Part shown: positions 10,610-20,702 of the stretch, in pieces
How positions within the stretch are numbered: the first letter of the stretch is position 1
Layout: the number at the start of each line of letters is the position of its first letter
NCBI RefSeq assembly: GCF_018138085.1
Contig: NZ_CP073105.1
Coordinates: forward strand, 4,774,001-4,838,000
Length of the DNA: 64,000 bases
Reading direction: 5' to 3'
Source: Stutzerimonas stutzeri
GTDB taxonomy: Bacteria > Pseudomonadota > Gammaproteobacteria > Pseudomonadales > Pseudomonadaceae
Program-made: the position numbers and the translations under genes
The notes under the pieces: model-generated
The model's database searches: none
What the model was told of the DNA's origin: nothing
The model's input: only the letters and a program-made list of their open reading frames with translations

Positions 10610-12409
10610 ATGACACCATCCCTACCTCCTCGTCGCCCACGCTGGCGCAATCTGGCTCTGCTCGCACTGCTGCTGGCGCCGCTGCTGTGGCCGCTGCAAC
10701 AACTGGCCGAGCGCTACTACAGCAACGAGCTGATCGAGCAGAACCGCCAGACCCTCGATCTGTACGTCGCCAACCTGCTCGGCTCGCTGCGCCGCTACGA
10801 GGTGCTGCCACGCATCCTCGGCGACCTGCCGACGCTGCGTACGGCTCTGCGCGAACCGGCCAGCCCGACCGCGAAGGATCAGGCGAACCGTCTGCTGGGC
10901 CAGTTGCGCAAGGAGACCGGCGCCGACGTCATCTACCTGATGGCACCGGACGGCGAAACCCTGGCCGCCTCCAACTGGAACGACGAGGACAGCTTCGTCG
11001 GGCGGAATTTCGCCTTTCGTCCCTATTTCCGCGAAGCCATGGCCGGCAACCTGGGCCGCTTCTTCGGCCTCGGCACCACCTCGGGCAAGCGTGGCTACTA
11101 CTTCGGCGCGGCCGTGCGCGATGGCGACCAGGTGCTCGGCGTGCTGGTGGTCAAGGTGGATCTGGATCATACCGAGACCCTGTGGGGCAGCACGCCCGAA
11201 CAGCTGATGGTTACCGACAACTTCGGCGTGGTGATACTGACCTCCAGGCCGGAATGGCGATTTCGTGCCAGCCGGGCGCTGGATGCCGACGAGCGTGAGC
11301 AGATCGCCTCAGAACGCCCCTATCCGACCCTCGATCCGCGACTGCTGACGCTGGACATAGACGCCTGGCTGATCCAGAGCCGCGAGCTCAAGGAAACCGG
11401 CTGGACGGTGCGCATCCTGGCGCCGATAAGTCTCGTCGAACGTCCGGTGCAAACCGTCGTGGCCATCGGCGCCGCCACCCTCGCGGCGCTGTTGCTGCTG
11501 CTCGGTCTGCTCATGCAGCGCCGCCGCCACTACCTGGAACGTATCGCCCTGGATGCCAAGGCGCGGCAGCAGCTAGAGCGCCGTGTGCAGGAGCGCACCC
11601 AGGATCTGGAGGCGCTGAACAGCCGCCTCAAGGAAGAAGTGCTGGAACGCGAGCAGGCCCAGCAGGAGCTGGTCCGCGCCCAGGACGAACTGCTCCAGGC
11701 CGGCAAACTGTCGGCGCTGGGCACCATGTCGGCGAGCATCAGCCATGAGCTCAATCAGCCACTGGGCGCGATTCGCAGCTACGCGGACAACGCCGGCGTG
11801 CTGCTCGATCAACAGCGCAACGAGGAAGCCCGGGACAATCTGCGCTTGATCAGCGAACTGACCGCGCGGATGGCCTCGATCATCGCCCATCTGCGAGCGT
11901 TCGCACGGCGCGATCGGCATGCACCTGAACGGGTCGCCCTGCAACCGGCACTGGACGACGCGCTGGCATTGCTGGCCAAGCGAAGGCAGGCCATGGGCGT
12001 CGAGCTGATCCGTGACCTGCCGGACGCGACGCTGTGGGTCCAGGCCGGCGAGACCCGCCTGCGGCAGATCCTGTCCAACCTGCTGGCCAACGCCCTCGAC
12101 GCGCTTAACGAACGCCCGCCGGTCCGGCGCATCTGGCTGCGCGCCGAGCGCCAGGATGACGGCGTGCTGCTGACCTTGCGCGACAACGGTCCGGGGTTTT
12201 CCGCCACCGCGCTGCAACGTGCCCGCGAGCCCTTCTTCACCACCAAGACCAGCGCTCAGGGGCTCGGCCTGGGACTGGCCATCTGCGATACCCTGACACG
12301 GACCCTGGGAGGAGAGCTGACCCTGGCCAATCACCCTGAGGGCGGCGCCCAGCTCAGTCTCTATCTGCGATCCGCCGATCCCGGCGTCGCCTTTCCCAGC
12401 GAGGACTAG
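10610..12409 (+). CDS. dctB: C4-dicarboxylate sensor histidine kinase
   Basis: Membrane sensor of succinate/malate/fumarate that phosphorylates DctD. The 599-residue protein has an N-terminal transmembrane helix (about 10-30), a periplasmic tandem-PAS sensor including RNFAFRPYFREAM (a DctB hallmark), a second transmembrane helix at about 280-300, a coiled coil, the phospho-acceptor box SISHELNQPLGAI (His379) and an HATPase domain with DNGPGF and GLGLGLAICDTL. It is followed two bases later by dctD. Together with the sigma-54 promoter ahead of dctP it supports control of the TRAP transporter. Confidence 0.96.
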   Translation: MTPSLPPRRPRWRNLALLALLLAPLLWPLQQLAERYYSNELIEQNRQTLDLYVANLLGSLRRYEVLPRILGDLPTLRTALREPASPTAKDQANRLLGQLRKETGADVIYLMAPDGETLAASNWNDEDSFVGRNFAFRPYFREAMAGNLGRFFGLGTTSGKRGYYFGAAVRDGDQVLGVLVVKVDLDHTETLWGSTPEQLMVTDNFGVVILTSRPEWRFRASRALDADEREQIASERPYPTLDPRLLTLDIDAWLIQSRELKETGWTVRILAPISLVERPVQTVVAIGAATLAALLLLLGLLMQRRRHYLERIALDAKARQQLERRVQERTQDLEALNSRLKEEVLEREQAQQELVRAQDELLQAGKLSALGTMSASISHELNQPLGAIRSYADNAGVLLDQQRNEEARDNLRLISELTARMASIIAHLRAFARRDRHAPERVALQPALDDALALLAKRRQAMGVELIRDLPDATLWVQAGETRLRQILSNLLANALDALNERPPVRRIWLRAERQDDGVLLTLRDNGPGFSATALQRAREPFFTTKTSAQGLGLGLAICDTLTRTLGGELTLANHPEGGAQLSLYLRSADPGVAFPSED

Positions 12410-12410
12410 C

Positions 12411-13802
12411 ATGACCAGTCAGATCGACCCGCAATATCAGGTAGTCCTGGTCGACGACGATCCCCACCTGCGCAAGGCGCTGAGCCAGACGCTCGATCTC
12501 GCCGGGCTCAAGGTACTGAGCCTCGGCGACGCTCGCGGCCTGCCGACGATGCTGCCAGCGGACTGGGCCGGCGTGGTGGTCAGCGACATTCGCATGCCCG
12601 GGCTCGATGGGCTTGAACTGCAGCAGCAGCTGCGGGCGCTGGACAGCGAACTGCCGGTGCTGCTGATCACCGGCCATGGCGACATCCAGCTGGCGGTACA
12701 GGCCATGCGCGCCGGGGCCTACGATTTCCTCGAGAAACCTTTCCCCAGCGAGGCCTTGCTCGATGGCGTGCGCCGCGCCCTGGCCCTGCGCCAGTTGGTG
12801 CTCGACAACCGCAGCCTGCGCCTGGCGCTGGCCGACCGCCAGCAACTCTCGGCCCGCCTGCTGGGCCAGTCACCGGCCATGCAGCGCCTGCGCGAGCAGA
12901 TCGGCGCCCTCGCCGGAACCCAGGCCGACGTGCTGATCCTCGGCGAAACCGGCGCCGGCAAGGAAGTGGTGGCCCGCGCGCTGCACGATCTTTCCAACCG
13001 CCGGGGCGGGCCCTTCGTCGCCATCAATGCCGGCGCGCTGGCCGAGTCGGTGGTCGAGAGCGAGCTCTTCGGCCACGAGGCCGGCGCCTTCACCGGCGCG
13101 CAAAAACGTCGCATCGGCAAGTTCGAGTTCGCTAACGGCGGCACCCTGTTTCTCGATGAGATCGAGAGCATGAGCCTCGACGTGCAGGTCAAGCTGCTGC
13201 GTATGCTGCAGGAGCGAGTGGTCGAGCGCTTGGGCGGCAACCAATCGATCGCGCTGGACATCCGCGTCATCGCCGCCACCAAGGAAGACCTGCGCCACGC
13301 GGCCGACCAGGGGCGTTTCCGCGCCGACCTCTACTACCGGCTGAACGTCGCCCCGTTGCGCATCCCGCCGCTGCGCGAGCGTAGCGAAGACCTGCTGTTC
13401 CTGTTTCAGCACTTTGCCGAAACCGCGGCCAGCCGGCATGGCCTGCCGATTCGCGAGCTGCGCCCGGAACAACGGGCCCAGTTGCTCCGGCACGCCTGGC
13501 CGGGCAACGTGCGCGAACTGCAGAACACCGCCGAACGCTTCGCCCTGGGTCTCGACCTCGGCCTGGAAGACCCGGCCCTGCACGCCGAAGGGGCTCCGGC
13601 CACCACCGCCACGACGCTCAACGAGCAGGTCGAAGCCTTCGAGCGTGCGCTGATTGCCGCGGAACTGTCGCGCCCACACAGCTCGCTGCGCAGCGTCGCC
13701 GAAGCGCTCGGCCTGCCGCGCAAGACGCTGCACGACAAGCTGCGCAAGCACGGCCTGGTATTCAACGATGCTGGCGGAACCTCGCCGGATGAGGATGACT
13801 AG
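12411..13802 (+). CDS. dctD: C4-dicarboxylate response regulator, sigma-54 activator
   Basis: Partner of DctB. The 463-residue protein has a receiver domain (acidic VDDDP near residue 15, phospho-acceptor Asp59 in VVVSDIRMPG), an AAA+ domain with Walker A GETGAGKE, the sigma-54 contact motif GAFTGA and WPGNVREL, and a C-terminal Fis-type helix-turn-helix (SVAEALGLPRKTLHDKLRK). It activates RNA polymerase-sigma54 at the dctP promoter about 390 bp downstream of its stop. Confidence 0.97.
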   Translation: MTSQIDPQYQVVLVDDDPHLRKALSQTLDLAGLKVLSLGDARGLPTMLPADWAGVVVSDIRMPGLDGLELQQQLRALDSELPVLLITGHGDIQLAVQAMRAGAYDFLEKPFPSEALLDGVRRALALRQLVLDNRSLRLALADRQQLSARLLGQSPAMQRLREQIGALAGTQADVLILGETGAGKEVVARALHDLSNRRGGPFVAINAGALAESVVESELFGHEAGAFTGAQKRRIGKFEFANGGTLFLDEIESMSLDVQVKLLRMLQERVVERLGGNQSIALDIRVIAATKEDLRHAADQGRFRADLYYRLNVAPLRIPPLRERSEDLLFLFQHFAETAASRHGLPIRELRPEQRAQLLRHAWPGNVRELQNTAERFALGLDLGLEDPALHAEGAPATTATTLNEQVEAFERALIAAELSRPHSSLRSVAEALGLPRKTLHDKLRKHGLVFNDAGGTSPDEDD

Positions 13803-14188
13803 CTGGCGGATTTCCGCCACATGCTGGAGCCCGCCCTAGCTGCCCGCATCTGCCGACCAATCCGCTGCCGGTCATGCTCGCGGTGATGAAATAGCCCGAC
13901 GCCAGGCTCTCCCAGCGAGCCCGCAGGCATTCGCCGAAGACGAAGCCGGGCTTGTTCAATGATGAATTTCAGCGGCCGGCAACGCCGAGTAGAGTTTCCC
14001 GCGATGCGTCGATCGGATCGATGAAGGGAGCCGACCGGCAGCCGGTGCGATTTGCCGCTGCGGTCTTCGGCGGTGACCGGCGAACATGGCAAACCTGCGG
14101 GCCAGACGGGCTGGCTGAGAAATATTCGTCAGTATTTTGCCATCATGCGGGTAAACTTCCGCGTTACGGGTGGCAGCGCCTTGTGCAT
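13803..14188. other. Non-coding region between dctD and the dctP promoter
   Basis: Apart from short low-quality ORFs on the minus strand I see no gene. A GC-rich inverted repeat follows the dctD stop without a T run. At 14146-14163 TGCGG is mirrored by CCGCG around 8 bases, a possible upstream activator site about 45 bp before the -24 box; this is inference. The A/T-rich stretch before it could carry further regulatory sites. Confidence 0.4.
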
Positions 14189-14205
14189 TTGGCACAAGCC
14201 TTGCT
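14189..14205 (+). promoter_or_regulatory. Sigma-54 promoter of dctPQM
   Basis: TTGGCACAAGCCTTGCT matches the -24/-12 consensus GGCAC-N5-TTGCW exactly, with the GG and GC dinucleotides correctly spaced. It lies 131 bp before the dctP start and downstream of the sigma-54 activator gene dctD. The -24 box is embedded in an inverted repeat, CTTGTGC (14180-14186) and GCACAAG (14192-14198). Confidence 0.85.
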
Positions 14206-14263
14206 CTCCCTAACACGATGAACCGGTGGCACGAGCCGGGCGCATGTTGCTCATGACGCCTAG

Positions 14264-15331
<1,068 letters not shown>

Positions 15332-15548
15332 GCGTCACCGGAGGGCGGCCAGCCGCCCTCCACCCCCGTTGCGGTACTGACAGCGCACCGGAGACACGCG
15401 ACAAACCGGCGCAACGACGGATCGATCTCCGCCGCTACGCCACTACAACAAGCGTGTCCTGATCCTGTCGCCCGGTTACCAGACCGGCTTATGGCGCACA
15501 GTGCGTACGCCCATCGAATCCAATGCATTTCATCGGGAGATGTCATCC

Positions 15549-16175
15549 ATGAACGCCCTCTGGCGCGTCTGGGACCACTTCGAGGAAGGCTTTATCGCCT
15601 TCTTGCTGGCCGCCATGACTCTGGTGACCTTCGTTTATGTGGTCTTGAACAACCTCTACACCGTTTTCTATTCGCTGGGGGACACCTTTCCCGCCGCGGA
15701 AGACTTCTTCTTTGCCCTCGGCGATTACATCATCGGCCTGGCGCAGTCCATGACCTGGAGCTCGGCGCTCACCCGGGCACTGTTCGCCTGGCTGATCTTC
15801 TCCGGCCTGGCCTATGGCGTGCGCACCGCCGGCCACATCGGCGTCGATGCGCTGGTCAAGCTCGCCCCGCGCAATATCCAGCGCTACATCGGCGTGATCG
15901 CCTGCCTGTTCTGCCTTGGCTACGCCGGCCTGCTGACCGTGGCGAGCTTCGAGTGGATCCAGACCCTGTTCACGGCCGGTATCGGCGCTGAAGACCTCGG
16001 CCATATCGGCGTCAAGCAATGGCAGATCGGCATGATCGTGCCGATCGGCTTTGCCATGGTCTTCATTCGATTCGCAGAGATTCTGGTGCGCATCCTGCGC
16101 AACGAGCAGACCGGACTGGGCCTGGCCGACGAAGCCGCCGAGGCGGCCCGGCTCGGTGAAGAGGAGCCGAAGTAA
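15549..16175 (+). CDS. dctQ: TRAP transporter small permease
   Basis: A 208-residue inner-membrane protein with four predicted helices (FIAFLLAAMTLVTFVYVV, ALFAWLIFSGLAYGV, YIGVIACLFCLGYAGLLTV, MIVPIGFAMVFIRF). I prefer the ATG at 15549 because GGGAG at 15535-15539 is well spaced for it and too close for the ATG at 15540. A 217-bp gap separates it from dctP, a common arrangement. The end overlaps dctM by one base. Confidence 0.94.
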   Translation: MNALWRVWDHFEEGFIAFLLAAMTLVTFVYVVLNNLYTVFYSLGDTFPAAEDFFFALGDYIIGLAQSMTWSSALTRALFAWLIFSGLAYGVRTAGHIGVDALVKLAPRNIQRYIGVIACLFCLGYAGLLTVASFEWIQTLFTAGIGAEDLGHIGVKQWQIGMIVPIGFAMVFIRFAEILVRILRNEQTGLGLADEAAEAARLGEEEPK

Positions 16176-17455
16176 TGACTATCCTGTTCCTCTTCCTGGC
16201 GCTGTTCGCGCTGATGTTCATCGGCGTGCCGGTGGCCATCTCCCTTGGTCTGGCCGGTTCGCTGACGATCATGTTCTTCAGCCCCGACTCGGTGCGTTCG
16301 CTGGCGATCAAGCTGTTCGAAACCTCCGAACACTACACCCTGCTGGCGATCCCGTTCTTCCTGCTGGCCGGTGCCTTCATGACCACCGGTGGCGTGGCCA
16401 AGCGCCTGATCGATTTCGCCAACGCCACCGTCGGCCACATCCGCGGCGGCCTGGCCATCAGTGCGGTCATGGCGTGCATGCTGTTCGCCGCGCTGTCCGG
16501 CTCGTCCCCGGCCACCGTGGCTGCGGTCGGTTCCATCGCCATCGCCGGCATGGTGCGCTCCGGCTATCCGCAGGCCTTCGGCGCCGGCATCGTCTGTAAC
16601 GCCGGGACGCTGGGCATCCTGATCCCGCCGTCGATCGTGATGGTGGTTTACGCCGCCGCCACCGAAACCTCCGTGGGCGCGCTGTTCATGGCCGGTGTGG
16701 TGCCCGGCATTCTGCTGGGCCTCGGGCTGATGGTCGCGATCTATATCGTCGCGGTGAAGAAGAAGCTGCCGGCGATGCCGCGAGCGACCTTCCGTCAGTG
16801 GCTGTCTTCGGCTCGCCAGGCACTGTGGGGACTGCTGTTGATGGTGATCATCCTCGGCGGCATCTACTCGGGCATGTTCACCCCAACCGAAGCTGCGGCC
16901 GTGGCGGCGGTGTATTCGGCGTTCATCGCGCTGTTCGTCTACAAGGACATCACCCTTCGCGACTGCCCACGGGTGCTGCTGGAGTCGGGCAAGCTGACGA
17001 TCATGCTGATGTTCATCATCGCTAACGCCATGCTCTTCGCGCATGTACTGACCACCGAGCAGTTACCGCAGCAGATCACCGCCATGGTGCTCGAAGCCGG
17101 ACTGCAGCCGTGGATGTTCCTGCTGGTGGTGAACATCGTGCTGCTGGTTGCCGGCGCCTTCATGGAGCCCTCGGCAATCATCCTGATCCTGGCCCCGATC
17201 CTGTTCCCGATCGCCATACAGCTGGGCATCGACCCGATTCACCTGGGCATCATCATGGTGGTGAACATGGAAATCGGCCTGATCACCCCGCCGGTGGGGC
17301 TGAACCTGTTCGTCGCTTCGGCGGTGACCGGCATGCCGGTCACCCAGGTGATCCGCGCCGTGCTGCCGTGGCTGGCGCTGATGCTGGCGTTCCTGGTGCT
17401 CATCACTTACGTGCCGATGATTTCCCTCGGGTTGCCAAGCCTGTTGGGGATGTAG
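16175..17455 (+). CDS. dctM: TRAP transporter large permease
   Basis: A 426-residue, about 12-helix sodium-coupled permease of the DctM family. Signatures are GVPVAISLGLAGSL, AALSGSSPATVAAVGSIAI, GTLGILIPPSIVMVVYA and GLITPPVGLNLFV. With DctP and DctQ it imports C4-dicarboxylates. A rho-independent terminator follows 26 bp after the stop. Confidence 0.97.
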   Translation: MTILFLFLALFALMFIGVPVAISLGLAGSLTIMFFSPDSVRSLAIKLFETSEHYTLLAIPFFLLAGAFMTTGGVAKRLIDFANATVGHIRGGLAISAVMACMLFAALSGSSPATVAAVGSIAIAGMVRSGYPQAFGAGIVCNAGTLGILIPPSIVMVVYAAATETSVGALFMAGVVPGILLGLGLMVAIYIVAVKKKLPAMPRATFRQWLSSARQALWGLLLMVIILGGIYSGMFTPTEAAAVAAVYSAFIALFVYKDITLRDCPRVLLESGKLTIMLMFIIANAMLFAHVLTTEQLPQQITAMVLEAGLQPWMFLLVVNIVLLVAGAFMEPSAIILILAPILFPIAIQLGIDPIHLGIIMVVNMEIGLITPPVGLNLFVASAVTGMPVTQVIRAVLPWLALMLAFLVLITYVPMISLGLPSLLGM

Positions 17456-17480
17456 CCGCATCGCTCCGATTGCTGTTCTT

Positions 17481-17505
17481 GCCCGGCCTAGCGCCGGGCT
17501 TTTTC
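17481..17505 (+). terminator. Rho-independent terminator of dctPQM
   Basis: GCCCGGC, a five-base loop CTAGC, GCCGGGC and then TTTTT. It lies between the convergent dctM and oxygenase genes. Confidence 0.85.
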
Positions 17506-17528
17506 ATGCGCCATCGTTTGCTGTCTCG

Positions 17529-18152
17529 TCAGAGCGCCAGCACGTCCACCGGCCGCCGGCGAAACCAGCCGGTCAAGGACAGGCGATCGGCCTGGGTCAC
17601 CAGCACCTCGTGAGGAAAATCCCCCGACAGGAACATCAGCAGGTCGCCAGCCAGCGGCGGAATATCGAGGCTCGAGCCGTCGGCGAAATGCATGCGCAAC
17701 TCGCCACCATCGGCCGGCTGCCAGTCCGGATTGAGGTAGATGACCGCGGTGACACAGCGGCTGTCATCGTCGCGAAAACGATCCAGATGGGTCTGATAGA
17801 AGGCCCCCGGCGGGTAAAGCGCGAAGTGGCATTCGAACTCCTCCAGGCCGAGGAACAGCTCGCGATTGAGCGTCTGGCGCAGTTCATCCATCAGCGCCAG
17901 ATAGGCATCACACACCTCTGCCTGCCCTTCTTCCAGCCAGTGGATATGGTCGCCGCGGATGCCTTCGCGCACCGCCTGCTCCTCGCCCCGCCCGACACCG
18001 GCCGGTGCCAGCGTCCCTTCGGCATAGCGTCTGCGGCACTCGTCGGCCAGCTTTTGGGTCACATCATGTGCAAGGAAGGCACTCTGCAACGACCAGCCGC
18101 GTTCGGCCAGGTCATCGATGATCGTAGAGAACGGCAAGGAAGGTGACTCCAA
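17529..18152 (-). CDS. 2-oxoglutarate/Fe(II)-dependent oxygenase (prolyl-hydroxylase type)
   Basis: A 207-residue protein with the P4Hc double-stranded beta-helix. The metal-binding HxD is in FYQTHLDRF, the distal His in GDFPHEVL, and the 2-oxoglutarate-binding Arg in ADRLSLTGWFRRR; VTAVIYLNPDWQPADGGEL is the conserved core strand. All iron and co-substrate ligands are present, so it should be active as a hydroxylase. The substrate is unknown. It stands alone, divergent from the DUF2059 gene, with a short shared intergenic region. Confidence 0.85.
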   Translation of the reverse strand: MESPSLPFSTIIDDLAERGWSLQSAFLAHDVTQKLADECRRRYAEGTLAPAGVGRGEEQAVREGIRGDHIHWLEEGQAEVCDAYLALMDELRQTLNRELFLGLEEFECHFALYPPGAFYQTHLDRFRDDDSRCVTAVIYLNPDWQPADGGELRMHFADGSSLDIPPLAGDLLMFLSGDFPHEVLVTQADRLSLTGWFRRRPVDVLAL

Positions 18153-18286
18153 TGGGTCGAATGACGTTTCCCTGCGGCCCAGGCGGGCCCGCGGAAACAG
18201 CGCTGAGTCTAGCAGCAGGGCTTTCGCTCCTCGACAACCCCGGGTCGCGACGCCGAAAATAAACCGCCCGCCACAGAGGAGCTTTC

Positions 18287-19063
18287 ATGCGCGCCCTTAT
18301 CGCTTGTGTATTACTCGCCTTCAGCCTGAACGCCTTGGCCGATAGCTACGACGAACTCTACGAGGCGGCGGGCTGGACCGAACAACGCGCCAATTTCTCC
18401 GATGCCCTGACGGCCGCCCAGCAGCGCTACAAGAGCAGCCTGCCGCCGGCGGTCTATCAAGCGCTGGTAACCAACAGCAACCGCCGCTTTGCGGTGGACG
18501 CCGTCGATCAGCGCGCCAAACGAGCCCTGCGCCAGCACCTGGCCGATCCACAGCCGGCACTTGAGTTCTTCCAGTCGCCGCTGGGCCACAAGGTGGTCGC
18601 GGCAGAGGTTCTGGCCGGCCGCCGCGAGCAACTCGCTCGCTACGAAAACGGCTTGCCGAGGATGCAGGCCGGCAGCAATCGGCAGCCGTTGATCCGCCAC
18701 CTGGCACAGGCGTTACCGGCCGCCGAGGCGGGTGCCGAGGTCAGCCTGGCGCTCGCCGGCGTCGCCGCCGACAGCCTCAGCCAGATGATCCCCGGCCTGC
18801 TCGGCGGTGGTCAGGCCCAGGGACTGCTGGAAAGCCAGCGCGAGCGCCTGCAGCAGCAGGTCGAGAGTGACCTGGACAACACGCTGCTGTTCATCTATCG
18901 CGACCTTTCCGATGCCGAGCTGGAAGAGTTCGTCCAATTCGCTCAGTCCGACGCGGGGAAACGCTATTACCAGGCAGCGCTGCAAGCGCTGCGTGCCGGT
19001 CTGGCGGTCGGCACGAGCGGCAGTGAAACCCAGGCGCGAGCCGCCGGCGCGATCCGCTCCTAG
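18287..19063 (+). CDS. DUF2059-containing secreted protein
   Basis: A 258-residue protein with a clear Sec signal peptide (MRALIACVLLAFSLNALA, cleavage near residue 18), and AGGAG in good position before the ATG at 18287. The C-terminal part (DNTLLFIYRDLSDAELEEFVQFAQSDAGKRYYQAALQALRAGL) matches the DUF2059 pattern, a helical domain found in periplasmic or secreted proteins. No catalytic motif is visible and the function is unknown. It converges on the downstream hydrolase, overlapping by 4 bp. Confidence 0.8.
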   Translation: MRALIACVLLAFSLNALADSYDELYEAAGWTEQRANFSDALTAAQQRYKSSLPPAVYQALVTNSNRRFAVDAVDQRAKRALRQHLADPQPALEFFQSPLGHKVVAAEVLAGRREQLARYENGLPRMQAGSNRQPLIRHLAQALPAAEAGAEVSLALAGVAADSLSQMIPGLLGGGQAQGLLESQRERLQQQVESDLDNTLLFIYRDLSDAELEEFVQFAQSDAGKRYYQAALQALRAGLAVGTSGSETQARAAGAIRS

Positions 19064-19998
19064 CTCAGGCGATCACCGAGGAACTCGAAGTAATCGCGGC
19101 GTATCGCCTCCCGTTCATTGACCAGATGATGGCGCGCGTCGGGCAGGTACAAGACCTCCGGCGCGGTGAACTTGCGCTCCAGCACCGGCAGGTTGTAGCG
19201 CCAGTCCACGGTCATGTCCGCTTCGCCTTGAACGATGAGCGGGCTGTGTGGACTGCGCCGTGCGCCCTCGATGCGGGGAATCCATCGCGACAGCGCGCCG
19301 ACCCAGGCGGTTGGCAGGGTGTCCGGCTGCAACGGGTCGCTGGAGCGGACAAACTCGAGGAATGCCGGATCGCTCGAGTTCTCGCTGAACTGCCTGGGGA
19401 TCTGCTTGACGAAGTGCCGCATCACCTCATAACTGAACCTCGACCAGCGCCAGGCACGCGGCCGCACCAGCGGCGCCAGCAGAATGCCGCGCCCCAGCCG
19501 CGGGTCATCCGGGTGGGCCAGCAGGTAGTCCAGCGCGATCGCAGCCCCCGTACTCTGCCCCAGCAGGTGCCAGGGACCAGGCAGCCGCAGCGTCTCGGCT
19601 TCGCGCATAAGGCCGGCCAGCACCGCCTGGTATTCATCGAACTCGTTGATGCTCGCTCGCGGCCCACTGGACAGCCCGTGCCCGGGCAGGTCGCAGGCCA
19701 GCACCGCGAAGCCCATGCTCAGGCCCCAGTCGACAACGTGCTGGTAGAGGCCCATGTGGTCGTAGTAGCCGTGCAGGATGAACAGCGTGGCGACCGGTTG
19801 AGCCGGGCACCAAGCCTGCGCGGCCACCTGGTAGCCATGGACCGAAAAGCAGCCCAGGCGGTGCTGGAGGTCGCGGTGCTGTGGCAGATCGAGGCCGTAG
19901 TAGGCCTGGTAAGAGCATGCCGCGGCGCTGAGCGGTGTGCCGGCGGCGAGCGGTTGCAGCTGCGCGCGGAGCGTATCGGGATCGATTGGCGAAGACAT
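19060..19998 (-). CDS. Alpha/beta hydrolase (monoacylglycerol lipase/serine aminopeptidase type)
   Basis: A 312-residue alpha/beta hydrolase. The strand and oxyanion region is TLFILHGYYDHMGLYQHVVDW, the nucleophile elbow GQSTG, the catalytic Asp is probably in IVQGEADMTVDW and the His in LPDARHHLVNE. The fold and triad are complete, so it should be an active esterase or lipase. It is probably cytosolic because no signal peptide is seen. The natural substrate is unknown. Confidence 0.85.
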   Translation of the reverse strand: MSSPIDPDTLRAQLQPLAAGTPLSAAACSYQAYYGLDLPQHRDLQHRLGCFSVHGYQVAAQAWCPAQPVATLFILHGYYDHMGLYQHVVDWGLSMGFAVLACDLPGHGLSSGPRASINEFDEYQAVLAGLMREAETLRLPGPWHLLGQSTGAAIALDYLLAHPDDPRLGRGILLAPLVRPRAWRWSRFSYEVMRHFVKQIPRQFSENSSDPAFLEFVRSSDPLQPDTLPTAWVGALSRWIPRIEGARRSPHSPLIVQGEADMTVDWRYNLPVLERKFTAPEVLYLPDARHHLVNEREAIRRDYFEFLGDRLS

Positions 19999-20084
19999 GA
20001 CGGGCTTTCTGGCTCGAATTGAAGCGAATCTTCAGCTCTGTAACGCGACGTGGCAAGCTGGCGCCTCCGCTGAAGGGTGCCGAG

Positions 20085-20666
20085 ATGTCAGTACGCAACA
20101 AATATCTGATCGCAGCGCTGATCGCCCTGCTCTGGGCTGGCGCCATGCTGGCCGCTTTCCGCTGGTTCGAGGCCCGATACCTGCGCCCCTTCGATAGCGA
20201 AAGCACGCAGTTGTTTTCTGGCGATAGCCTGGCGCTGCCCGACACCCTGCAAGACGACGCAGCGGTCCGTGTGGTGCACTTCTGGGACCCCGCCTGCCCC
20301 TGCAACGCCGGCAATCAGCAGCATCTGGCCGAGCTGCTTGAACGCTTCGGTGATCGGGGCGTGCACTTCTACGCATTGCAGCGTCCCGGCAGCCAGGGCC
20401 GTCTACCCGATCAGCTGGCCGGCTTGCAGGCGCTCGATGCCCTGCCCGGCTCGCAAAGCCTGCCGGCCAGCCCCGCCGTCGGCGTCTGGGATGTTAAGGG
20501 ACAGCTGGTCTATCTGGGCCCCTACAGCGAAGGCGCCGTGTGCAACTCCAGCAACAGCTTCATCGAACCCATCCTGGAGGCGGTACTGGCCGGCCGCCCG
20601 GTCAAGGCCACGCATTCGCTGGCGGTGGGCTGCTTCTGTGACTGGGGCCCGCCAGGGTCGGACTGA
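20085..20666 (+). CDS. Membrane-anchored thioredoxin-like protein (DUF6436-like)
   Basis: The ATG at 20085 is preferred because GAAGGG precedes it and the protein then begins MSVRNKYLIAALIALLWAG, a signal anchor (residues 6-24). The 193-residue product has a thioredoxin-like layout with WDPACPCN in the place of the redox CxxC, so the active site would be CPC with Asn following. There is a second Cys pair near the C-terminus (GCFCDW) and GVWDVKGQLVYLGPYSEGAVC. It is probably an envelope protein involved in thiol chemistry; the partner is unknown. It converges on the spu operon end. Confidence 0.75.
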   Translation: MSVRNKYLIAALIALLWAGAMLAAFRWFEARYLRPFDSESTQLFSGDSLALPDTLQDDAAVRVVHFWDPACPCNAGNQQHLAELLERFGDRGVHFYALQRPGSQGRLPDQLAGLQALDALPGSQSLPASPAVGVWDVKGQLVYLGPYSEGAVCNSSNSFIEPILEAVLAGRPVKATHSLAVGCFCDWGPPGSD

Positions 20667-20702
20667 CCACTGGCGAACCCGCATCGGCCTTGTGGCCGCG
20701 AC

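Noticed and set aside
13762-14092. Two overlapping minus-strand ORFs after dctD
   Set aside because: Arg/Pro/Gly-rich, no start with ribosome-binding site, and they overlap the dctD 3' end and promoter region.
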